This document shows positions 18,291 to 26,058 of a DNA stretch of 64,000 nucleotides, piece after piece; position 1 is the stretch's first letter, and each line of letters begins with the position of its first letter. The DNA comes from Lwoffella lincolnii. Its GTDB lineage: Bacteria; Pseudomonadota; Gammaproteobacteria; Pseudomonadales; Moraxellaceae. The translations under genes and the position numbers were made by a program. Location: assembly GCF_002014765.1 (NCBI RefSeq), contig NZ_MUYT01000007.1, positions 29,199-93,198 of the forward strand. Reading direction: 5' to 3'. The notes beneath the pieces were generated by a model, which did no database searches, had not been told where the DNA came from, and worked only from the letters and a program-made list of their open reading frames with translations.

Positions 18291-20153
18291 ATGAATTTTT
18301 CAGATGCTAAAAAATTATATGATGATGGGAAATATGACCAAGCTTTAGAGGCTTATCGGAAAATAGGTACTATTTTAGGTGATAAAGTTGTTGAATTTAA
18401 TATTAACAAATGTCTTGATAAAATACATGAAGATGAGAAAAATATTAACGTAAATACGATTTCAGCAAATACAATCTCAGCAGAATATGAGAAAAAAAAT
18501 ACGGTGTTTAATCTTATACAGCAAGTTAATGATTATTATAAATCGTTGCCAAAATTCCAAAGTAATACACTTGTTTCTGTTATCATGACAAGCCATAATT
18601 CAGAACAATATATAGAAAGTGCTGTAAATTCTTTGCTAGATCAGTCCTACCAAAATATAGAGATTATTATAGTTGATGATTATAGTCAAGATAATACGAT
18701 TAAAATTTTACATAGATTAAGCACTACGCACAAAAAAGTTAGATACTTACAACTGAATAATAATCTAGGTACTTATTTTGCAAAAAATTTAGGAATTTTA
18801 CATGCTAAGGGAGATGTGATATTTTTTCATGATAGTGATGATGTTTGCCATCGTAATAGGATTGAAATATCACTTCAAGCCTTAGAAAATAATCCTAATA
18901 AAATTGCTGTCAGAACTGCTTATGCACGTATAGACCCAATTAGTTGTAATATTATTAAAGTTGATGAATATGATTATAAGTTAGGTCTAATAACATTGGG
19001 TATAAAAAGATCTGTATTTAACAAAATAGGTTTTTTTAATTGTACTACCAAAGCATCAGATGATGAATTTTATAATAGAATGAAATCATATTATAAAAAA
19101 CAAAACATAATAGATATTAGTCAGCCGTTATATTTTAATACCATGAGAGCTGGTTCTTTAATTTCAGATATGATAGAAATGGATGAGAAACAAGGGGGGG
19201 GGGGGGGTGGCTTCTTTCAGAAATATTCTAAATCAAGATCTGACTATATTAAAACATTTACACAGCATCAAAAAAGTAGCATGACTAAATTTGTTAATAC
19301 ATTTGTATTTCCTGTGATACGTGATGTATTACCAGTTTATGAGGATATGACTAAATTAGCAAATCCAACCATACCTGTATATATTAATATTTGCTCTATT
19401 CCTCAAAGAGAATCAAAGTTAAAACGGGTTATAGGCTCCCTAATAAATCAGTGCGACCAAATTTATGTTTATTTAGATGGATACGCCAAAATACCTGATT
19501 TTTTAAATCACTCAAAGATTACAGTAAACCAGTCAACTAAAAAAGGCATATTGCGTGATAATGGTAAATTTATCATGTTAGAGAAATTGGCTGCATCAAA
19601 TAAAGATGCGTATTACTTTGCTGTAGATGACGATATAATTTATCCTTTAGATTATGTTAATACAATGATAAAAAAATTAAACTATTATGACGATAAAGTT
19701 GTCATTGGTATTCATGGAATGACTTTACCAAAAGATTTAGATAGATATTTTTCTAGCAGAAGAAAAGTTTTTTCTTTTTATAAGTCGTTAGAATCAGACA
19801 AACTTGTTCATGTATTAGGTACAGGAACAATAGCCTTTAACACTAAGTTATTTCATGGATTTCAATTAAATAGTTTTGCATGTACAGGTATGTCAGATAT
19901 ATTTTTTGCAATAGAATGTAAGAAGCGACATTTAGCACAAATTGCTATTATGCGTCATGATCGTTGGTTACAAGAGATGGAAAAGGATACTTCAACTTTA
20001 TTTGAAGAATTTAAATTAAATGATTCTACGCAGACAAATTTAGCACATAAATATCGTTTAAATGAATATATTGATTATGGTGAGTTAAATTTTTCATCAG
20101 CTTTATTAGAAAAACTTCCGAAAATTCCAATATTATTATTTTATGATTCTTGA
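18291..20153 (+). CDS. Two-domain glycosyltransferase with phase-variable poly-G tract
   Basis: This 620-residue protein has a short TPR-like N terminus (1-45, KLYDDGKYDQALEAYRKIG), a GT-A family 2 domain (about 94-290) with VSVIMTSHNS, IIVDDYSQD and the metal-binding DSDD near 180, then a second nucleotide-sugar-transferase-like domain (about 360-600) with AVDDDIIYP near 444. A run of 14 G (19194-19207) encodes a glycine stretch at codons 302-307 between the domains. The frame is open with 14 G; 13 or 15 G would meet stops within about 26 codons and remove the second domain. It starts behind AGAGGAAG and lies 32 bp after the coiled-coil gene. The sugar specificity is not known; a side-chain or primer role for the capsule is possible. 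Confidence 0.85.
   Translation: MNFSDAKKLYDDGKYDQALEAYRKIGTILGDKVVEFNINKCLDKIHEDEKNINVNTISANTISAEYEKKNTVFNLIQQVNDYYKSLPKFQSNTLVSVIMTSHNSEQYIESAVNSLLDQSYQNIEIIIVDDYSQDNTIKILHRLSTTHKKVRYLQLNNNLGTYFAKNLGILHAKGDVIFFHDSDDVCHRNRIEISLQALENNPNKIAVRTAYARIDPISCNIIKVDEYDYKLGLITLGIKRSVFNKIGFFNCTTKASDDEFYNRMKSYYKKQNIIDISQPLYFNTMRAGSLISDMIEMDEKQGGGGGGFFQKYSKSRSDYIKTFTQHQKSSMTKFVNTFVFPVIRDVLPVYEDMTKLANPTIPVYINICSIPQRESKLKRVIGSLINQCDQIYVYLDGYAKIPDFLNHSKITVNQSTKKGILRDNGKFIMLEKLAASNKDAYYFAVDDDIIYPLDYVNTMIKKLNYYDDKVVIGIHGMTLPKDLDRYFSSRRKVFSFYKSLESDKLVHVLGTGTIAFNTKLFHGFQLNSFACTGMSDIFFAIECKKRHLAQIAIMRHDRWLQEMEKDTSTLFEEFKLNDSTQTNLAHKYRLNEYIDYGELNFSSALLEKLPKIPILLFYDS
19194..19207 (+). repeat. G14 homopolymer inside glycosyltransferase ORF (contingency locus)
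   Basis: Fourteen consecutive G are read in frame as Gly codons. Loss of one G leads to TGA at 19282-19284; gain of one leads to TAA near 19229-19231 (coordinates of the present sequence). Tracts of this length are slippage hot spots, so the gene is expected to switch ON and OFF. This copy reads ON. Confidence 0.9.
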
Positions 20154-20311
20154 TATGTATTTAATCAACCTTTGGTGATTTAAAAAATATACTAGCTAAT
20201 AAACTCATACATTAAGGTCATAATGTCATATTCTATAGCTATTTTTATTCAAAACACAGATTTTGTTATTGGATAAACTTAGAAAATCTTATAAAAGGAG
20301 AGATGATTAAT

Positions 20312-22357
20312 ATGAGTTTCATACAAGCAAATAGACTATTTAATAGTGGTGATTATGAGCAAGCATTACAAATTTATCTTAAATTAGCAGATAAATATGA
20401 CATTACGTTAGTTAACGCAAATATTCAAAGCTGTATAGATAGAATAGAATGTAATAAAAAAGAAGCAAGAAAATTTAAAAGATATTTAGACAATAATACA
20501 AAAATTTTGCTTGATAATGAGAATGCAACATTGCAAGCACAAGAAAGAAATGCAATACTTGAAAAAATATCTGTTATTAATCGCCAAATTTCTAAAGATG
20601 CTGCTGTAAAACCTGTTAAAATTCCAAAAGAATGGCCAAAAGATTTGATTTTACCTGCATTGCCTGATTCTACAAATGATTATGTATGGTATCAGTCTTA
20701 TAAAAAAGATGGAAATAGAAAAAGTTATGATAAATCTAGGCAAGGATTAAGTGTTATTATTCCTACATTTAATCGTTCAAAAATTTTATCAATTACATTG
20801 GCATCATTAGTTAAGCAAAGAACACATTTCTCTTATGAAATTATTGTGGCAGACGATGGTAGTTCAGAAGACATCTCTAGGGTTATTAGAAATTTTGAGC
20901 ATAAATTGGATATTAAATATGTACGCCAAAAAGATTATGGATATCAGTTATGTGCGGTTAGAAATTTAGGGATTCGAACAGCCAAATATGATTTTATAGC
21001 AATATTAGATTGTGATATGGCAGCGAATCCTTATTGGGTAGATAATTATATTAAAGCTTTGATTGATGATAATGATATTGCCTATATTGGTCCAAGGAAG
21101 TATATAGACAGCCATCATTTGGATATTAAACAAGTCCTTGAACATGAAAATATATTTGAAACTCTGTTACCTGTAAAATCGGATAGTATCAGTACATCAT
21201 CGTCAGATGGTATTTCTAAAGATTGGCGTTTAAATCATTTTGAGCAAACTGATAACCTCAGATTGTGTAATACACCATTTCGATTTTTTAGTGGTGGTAA
21301 TGTTGCATTTGATAAGAAATGGTTGTCTAAGTCAGGTTGGTTTGATGAAGAGTTTACTCATTGGGGTGGAGAAGATAATGAGTTTGGTTATCGACTTTAT
21401 CGTGAAGGGTGTTTTTTTTGCTCTCTAGATGGAGCGATGGCATATCATCAAGAGCCACCAGGTAAAGAAAATGAAACGGAACGTTCAGCGGGCCAAGCCA
21501 TTACCCGTAAAATTATTGAACGTAAAATTCCTTATTTTTATCGTAAGTTAGCCTCAATTGAGACAGCAGTGATAAAAACCATACCTCTTGTTTCGATATA
21601 TATACCTGCATATAATTGCCAAGATAGTATTATTAGATGTGTTGAGAGTGCGTTAAATCAAACAGTTACGGATTTAGAAGTTTGTATTTGTAATGATGGT
21701 TCTACTGATAAAACATTAGAAGTATTAGAAAAACATTATACTGACCATCCAAGGGTAAGGTTTATCACTCAGGAGAACAGTGGCATTGCAAAAGCATCAA
21801 ATACCGCAGTCAATATGTGTAGAGGATTTTATATTGGTCAGTTAGATTCTGATGATTATCTTGAGCCTGATGCAGTTGCATTATGTTTAAGAGAATTTTT
21901 TTCAGATAGAAATTTAGTTTGTGTTTATACCACCAATCGTAATGTGAATAAAGATGGTAGTCTTATAGCTGATGGATATAATTGGCCTGAATTTTCTCGA
22001 GAAAAACTGATGACGGCAATGATTTTACATCATTTTAGAATGTTTACAATTCGTGCTTGGAAAATAACTACTGGATTTGATGAAACTATAGAGAATGCAG
22101 TGGATTATGATATGTATTTAAAGCTTAGTGAGGTTGGAAAGTTTAAGCATATTAATAAAATATGTTATAATCGAACACTACATACAGAAAATACCTCTAT
22201 TAAAAAGCTTGATATTCAAAAGAAAAATCATTTTTTAGTAGTAAATAATGCCTTGAAACGACAAGGTATGAATAATTACTCCTATGATGAAACAGATGAT
22301 GATAAAGAGAGTAGGAAATTTCGTTTTTCAAATAAAAACCCTCTTAAAATCTTATAA
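20312..22357 (+). CDS. kfoC: Chondroitin polymerase (KfoC / PmCS type bifunctional glycosyltransferase)
   Basis: This enzyme would polymerise alternating GlcA and GalNAc from UDP-sugars at the cytoplasmic face of the membrane. Residues run in the same order as in E. coli K4 KfoC and Pasteurella PmHAS/PmCS: a TPR-like N terminus; GT2 domain 1 (LSVIIPTFNRS, ADDGSS, LDCDMA near 233-238); the segment HWGGEDNEFGYRLYREGC; AYHQEPPGKENETER; and GT2 domain 2 (VSIYIPAYNC, CNDGST, LDSDDY near 512). Length is 681 (KfoC 686), without the C-terminal extension of PmHAS, and several segments read closer to KfoC from memory. The ATG at 20312 is preferred because AAGGAG at 20295-20300 is 11 nt upstream; an earlier ATG at 20303 is too close. 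Chondroitin rather than hyaluronan is inferred from similarity. Confidence 0.88.
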   Translation: MSFIQANRLFNSGDYEQALQIYLKLADKYDITLVNANIQSCIDRIECNKKEARKFKRYLDNNTKILLDNENATLQAQERNAILEKISVINRQISKDAAVKPVKIPKEWPKDLILPALPDSTNDYVWYQSYKKDGNRKSYDKSRQGLSVIIPTFNRSKILSITLASLVKQRTHFSYEIIVADDGSSEDISRVIRNFEHKLDIKYVRQKDYGYQLCAVRNLGIRTAKYDFIAILDCDMAANPYWVDNYIKALIDDNDIAYIGPRKYIDSHHLDIKQVLEHENIFETLLPVKSDSISTSSSDGISKDWRLNHFEQTDNLRLCNTPFRFFSGGNVAFDKKWLSKSGWFDEEFTHWGGEDNEFGYRLYREGCFFCSLDGAMAYHQEPPGKENETERSAGQAITRKIIERKIPYFYRKLASIETAVIKTIPLVSIYIPAYNCQDSIIRCVESALNQTVTDLEVCICNDGSTDKTLEVLEKHYTDHPRVRFITQENSGIAKASNTAVNMCRGFYIGQLDSDDYLEPDAVALCLREFFSDRNLVCVYTTNRNVNKDGSLIADGYNWPEFSREKLMTAMILHHFRMFTIRAWKITTGFDETIENAVDYDMYLKLSEVGKFKHINKICYNRTLHTENTSIKKLDIQKKNHFLVVNNALKRQGMNNYSYDETDDDKESRKFRFSNKNPLKIL

Positions 22358-22380
22358 ATTGGCCATTGGTAATATTATAT

Positions 22381-23553
22381 ATGAAAAACGTTACTATTGT
22401 AGGTATAGGTTACGTTGGCTTATCTAATGCTGTATTGTTAGCACAAAAATATCATGTTATTGCGTTAGATATCAATGCTGATACGGTTGAAAAAATTAAT
22501 CAACGTCAATCACCCATTGATGATGTTGAAATTGAGAGTTTTTTAGTAAATAAAAAGCTTAATTTAATCGCTACATTAGATAAACAGCAAGCCTATCAAG
22601 ATGCTGACTATATTATAATTGCAACCCCAACCAATTATGACGAGCAGACTAATTTTTTTAATACTAGCAGTGTGCAATCTGTGATAGCAGATGTTTTATC
22701 AGTTAACCCACATGCTTTAATTATCATCAAATCAACTATTCCTGTTGGATTTACAGAGAAAATTAAGCAGAAATTTAATTCAGACAATATTATTTTTTCA
22801 CCAGAATTTCTACGTGAGGGTAAAGCATTATATGATAATCTTTATCCTTCTCGGATTATTATTGGTGAAAAATCTGAGCGTGCTAAAGAATTTGTCCATA
22901 TGATGGCATCATGTGCTATAAAAGATAATATTGATATCTTATTGACTGAAAATACAGAGGCAGAAGCCATTAAGTTATTTGCCAATACTTATTTAGCGCT
23001 TAGAGTTGCTTTTTTTAATGAACTGGATACTTATGCTAAGGTACATAACCTTGATACTGCTGATATTATTAAAGGAGTGTGCTTAGATAATAGAATAGGT
23101 GATTATTATAATAATCCTTCTTTTGGTTATGGTGGTTATTGCCTACCAAAAGATACCCAGCAGTTATTAGCAAATTATAAGGATATTCCTCAAAATCTTA
23201 TTCAAGCGGTTGTTACATCTAATCAGACTAGAAAGCAGTTTTTGACAAAGTCTATCTTGGAAAGAAAACCGACTACTGTTGGTATTTATCGTTTGATTAT
23301 GAAAGCAGGATCAGATAATTTTAGAGAATCTGCTGTAATAGACATTATTAAATCAATTAAAGCTGAAGGTGTTGATGTTATTATCTATGAACCCAATATG
23401 AAGGTAGATACTTTTTTAAATTCTAAGGTAACCAAAGACTTAATGAATTTTAAGATGGTTAGTGATATTATTATTGCCAACCGCTTGGCTGAAGAGTTGC
23501 AAGATAGCATAGATAAGGTATTTACTCGTGATTTATCAGGAAGTGACTTGTAA
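22381..23553 (+). CDS. ugd: UDP-glucose 6-dehydrogenase
   Basis: The enzyme oxidises UDP-glucose to UDP-glucuronate with two NAD+, supplying the GlcA donor for the adjacent polymerase (counterpart of KfoF/KfiD/HyaC). The N-terminal Rossmann motif is TIVGIGYVGLSNA, STIPVGFT and FSPEFLREGKAL follow, and the catalytic cysteine is Cys254 in YGGYCLPKDTQQL. The length of 390 matches capsule-type Ugd. The frame opens at a TTG at 22366, but the ATG at 22381 gives the conserved start MKNVTIVGIG. It is 23 bp from the polymerase stop and shares its AT-rich composition. Confidence 0.95.
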   Translation: MKNVTIVGIGYVGLSNAVLLAQKYHVIALDINADTVEKINQRQSPIDDVEIESFLVNKKLNLIATLDKQQAYQDADYIIIATPTNYDEQTNFFNTSSVQSVIADVLSVNPHALIIIKSTIPVGFTEKIKQKFNSDNIIFSPEFLREGKALYDNLYPSRIIIGEKSERAKEFVHMMASCAIKDNIDILLTENTEAEAIKLFANTYLALRVAFFNELDTYAKVHNLDTADIIKGVCLDNRIGDYYNNPSFGYGGYCLPKDTQQLLANYKDIPQNLIQAVVTSNQTRKQFLTKSILERKPTTVGIYRLIMKAGSDNFRESAVIDIIKSIKAEGVDVIIYEPNMKVDTFLNSKVTKDLMNFKMVSDIIIANRLAEELQDSIDKVFTRDLSGSDL

Positions 23554-23577
23554 TTTAATGGTTATTTAGTGGCTTTA

Positions 23578-24999
23578 ATGCAGAAGTATCGATTGTATAA
23601 ATATCTTAAGACACCGTGTTCACCAAGAGAGCTGTGGCGAATGAATAGGCTAGGTTTGTACCGTACGGTTGCTAATCAAGCTTGGGTTATTCCTCACCCT
23701 CGTAGTTGTGTGGTTATTACCATTGCTAAGATAAAACGTCGTCAGTTATCATCTAAGGTAGCATGCCGTCAAATAAGATACTATCTAACTATAAAAATAT
23801 ATAAGCCTTACCGACTTGAATTGATAAAAGAAACCATTGGTTTTTTTCCAAATTTTTATCGTTACTTTTTTATGGAGAATCCAAGGGATTTGGCTGACCC
23901 TGATTATTTATATTATTTTTTATCAGTTGCTTGTCAAGATGATTTATTCAAACTTAATCTATCAAATGAACAATTATTTTTATATTTAAATAATCATATA
24001 AATGGTATTTGTTTGTTAAATAATCTTGGACTATTATCTGATAAGTTATCGATATTTAATAAAATTTTATTAAATCATCAGTTGCATACTGTAAAACTTA
24101 AGACTTCTAGTTTGGGTTTTTCAGTATTTAATATAGTATCAAAAGAATTATCTAAAAATAATAGTTTCTGCCTGTTATCAGCCAATAATAAAGTTTCAGT
24201 TATTGTGACTTGTTATCAAGCTGAACAAACCATTGAAGCTTGTTTGGATAGTTTGATAAGGCAAACTTGGAAAAATATCCAGATTATTGTTGTTGATGAT
24301 GCCAGTACAGACGGTACGGTTGATATGGTGCGACAGATGGCAAAGTTGGATTCTAGAATTTTGCTTATCACTCTGCCAGAGAATGTGGGTACATTTGTAG
24401 CAAAAAATATAGGTGCAAAATACGCTACTGGTGTGTTTCTAACATGCCATGATTCTGATGATTGGGCTCACCCACAAAAAATCGCTGAACAAGTTTTGCC
24501 ATTGATTGAGAATTCACATTTGATGGTAACGACATCATATTGGCTTAAGTTTGATGATGGTGGGCTGTATTATGCTAGACAGTGTTATCCATTTTTTCGC
24601 CAAAATCCTGCTTCACCGATGTTTCGGTTAAGGCAAGTTATAGCAGATACGGGGTTATGGCATATGGCAAGGACAGGTGCAGATAGTGAGTTTTGGCAAC
24701 GCCTAAAAATGATATATGGTAAAGATAGAATTTGTGTCATTAAAAAGCCATTGACCTTAGGCAGTCATCGGTGTGGTTCATTGATGAATTCAAGTACTTA
24801 TGGGGTGTTTAATACAAATTCGGCATTAACTAGACTGGATTATTGGGAAAATTGGCGATTGTGGCACATTGAACAGATTAATCAGGGTAAATTTGTAAAA
24901 ATGCCACCGATTGAGCAGCAAATTAAACAACAGTCCCCTTTTGCTGTACCTAAGTCTATTGATGTAAATCGTACAATAGTAAGAAAGTGCTTGTTATGA
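23578..24999 (+). CDS. Glycosyltransferase family 2 protein, glycan island
   Basis: The catalytic GT-A domain lies in the C-terminal half (about 205-390): VSVIVTCYQAEQ, IIVVDDASTDGTVD, NVGTFVAKNIGAKYATG and the metal-binding HDSDDW near 290-295. The first 200 residues are basic and aromatic, contain no recognised domain, and may mediate binding to membrane or acceptor. The motif NVGTFVAKN closely resembles NLGTYFAKN in the phase-variable glycosyltransferase at 18291, so the two catalytic domains are related. A GTG at 23569 is an alternative start; no good ribosome binding site is seen for either. The donor sugar is unknown. It is the last gene of the AT-rich island. Confidence 0.82.
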   Translation: MQKYRLYKYLKTPCSPRELWRMNRLGLYRTVANQAWVIPHPRSCVVITIAKIKRRQLSSKVACRQIRYYLTIKIYKPYRLELIKETIGFFPNFYRYFFMENPRDLADPDYLYYFLSVACQDDLFKLNLSNEQLFLYLNNHINGICLLNNLGLLSDKLSIFNKILLNHQLHTVKLKTSSLGFSVFNIVSKELSKNNSFCLLSANNKVSVIVTCYQAEQTIEACLDSLIRQTWKNIQIIVVDDASTDGTVDMVRQMAKLDSRILLITLPENVGTFVAKNIGAKYATGVFLTCHDSDDWAHPQKIAEQVLPLIENSHLMVTTSYWLKFDDGGLYYARQCYPFFRQNPASPMFRLRQVIADTGLWHMARTGADSEFWQRLKMIYGKDRICVIKKPLTLGSHRCGSLMNSSTYGVFNTNSALTRLDYWENWRLWHIEQINQGKFVKMPPIEQQIKQQSPFAVPKSIDVNRTIVRKCLL

Positions 25000-25060
25000 T
25001 GATGTTCTATTCTAGGTGATTTTGGTTCATTTACTTTTTTATTTAATAAACCATAAACCT

Positions 25061-25089
25061 TTGGACTTCAAACTTTGGTTGGTTATAAT
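25061..25089 (+). promoter_or_regulatory. Predicted galU promoter
   Basis: TTGGAC (25061-25066), 17 bp, then TATAAT (25084-25089). Transcription would start near 25096, 40 nt before the galU ATG, making galU-pgi-pgm transcription independent of the glycan island. Confidence 0.65.
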
Positions 25090-25135
25090 GGGATAATTTA
25101 TTTCATCTCACCCATCATCAAAAGAAGTCTTCTTT

Positions 25136-26023
25136 ATGTCTAAAATTACCCACGCTGTCATTCCCGTTGCAGGTTTTGGCACACGTATGTTGCCCTTGTC
25201 TAAGTCCATTCCCAAAGAGATGTTGCCACTTGGGGATAAACCTGCCATTCACTATGTGGTGCAAGAAGCAATTGATGCTGGTATCAAACACATTGTGTTG
25301 GTTACTCACCCACAAAAGCAAGCGATAGAAAATTACTTTGATATGAACAGTGAGTTAGACAGTCAATTACGCCACAAAGGCAAAGACGCATTGGCAGATG
25401 GCTTAAACTGGTTGCCTAAAGATGTGCAGATTTCTGCCATCAGGCAAGGTGAGCCATTGGGGTTAGGGCATGCGGTATTACAAGCTCGCTCCATTATTGG
25501 TGATAGGCCATTTGCTGTGCTGTTGCCCGATGTGTTGTTAGACCCTTTTGTTACTGATATGACCAAAGACAATTTGGCTTATATGCTTAAAGTCTTTGAT
25601 AAAACTGGGCAGTCGCAGATTTTGGTGAGTCAGGTGGCTGATGATGATGTGTCTAAATATGGCATTGCCAAATTGGGTGAGAAGCAACCTGACTTATCTA
25701 CCGATGGCAATGGTGATGGCAACAGCAACATGAATGTCAGCTTTGCTGTGGCAGGGTTTGTGGAAAAGCCAGCATTGGCAGATGCCCCCTCTCGTTTGGC
25801 AGTGGTGGGGCGTTATGTGTTTACCAATGATATTTTTGATTACCTTGCTAAGACACAGCCGAGCGTTGGTGGTGAAATCCAACTCACTGATGCCGTTGAT
25901 GCCCTTATTCAAACTCAAGGTGTGAGTGTAACAACCATGGTGGGTAAAAGCTTTGATGCTGGTGACATGCCAAGTTATCTACAAGCTTTTGATTATTTTT
26001 CTAAACACATATTTGCCAGATAG
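25136..26023 (+). CDS. galU: UTP-glucose-1-phosphate uridylyltransferase
   Basis: The enzyme forms UDP-glucose from glucose-1-phosphate and UTP, the precursor for Ugd and LOS sugars. The nucleotidyltransferase signature AGFGTRMLPLSKSIPKEMLP at the N terminus and GLGHAVLQAR, FAVLLPDVLLD and FVEKP are diagnostic. Length 295. A short Gly/Asp/Asn-rich insertion (DGNGDGNSNMN, about residues 190-200) precedes the FVEKP segment. It starts directly downstream of its own predicted promoter and is followed 35 bp later by pgi. Confidence 0.96.
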   Translation: MSKITHAVIPVAGFGTRMLPLSKSIPKEMLPLGDKPAIHYVVQEAIDAGIKHIVLVTHPQKQAIENYFDMNSELDSQLRHKGKDALADGLNWLPKDVQISAIRQGEPLGLGHAVLQARSIIGDRPFAVLLPDVLLDPFVTDMTKDNLAYMLKVFDKTGQSQILVSQVADDDVSKYGIAKLGEKQPDLSTDGNGDGNSNMNVSFAVAGFVEKPALADAPSRLAVVGRYVFTNDIFDYLAKTQPSVGGEIQLTDAVDALIQTQGVSVTTMVGKSFDAGDMPSYLQAFDYFSKHIFAR

Positions 26024-26058
26024 CCATTTCAAATGGTCATTTAAACAGCCATCCAAAC

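Noticed and set aside
19194..19207. G14 tract as a pure sequencing artefact
   Set aside because: The frame is open with exactly this length and both flanking halves read as good transferase domains, so the tract is real, although its exact length may vary between cells.
20312..22357. Truncated hyaluronan synthase
   Set aside because: It lacks the C-terminal ~270 residues of PmHAS, but KfoC naturally ends at the same place and shares more local motifs, so no truncation is implied.
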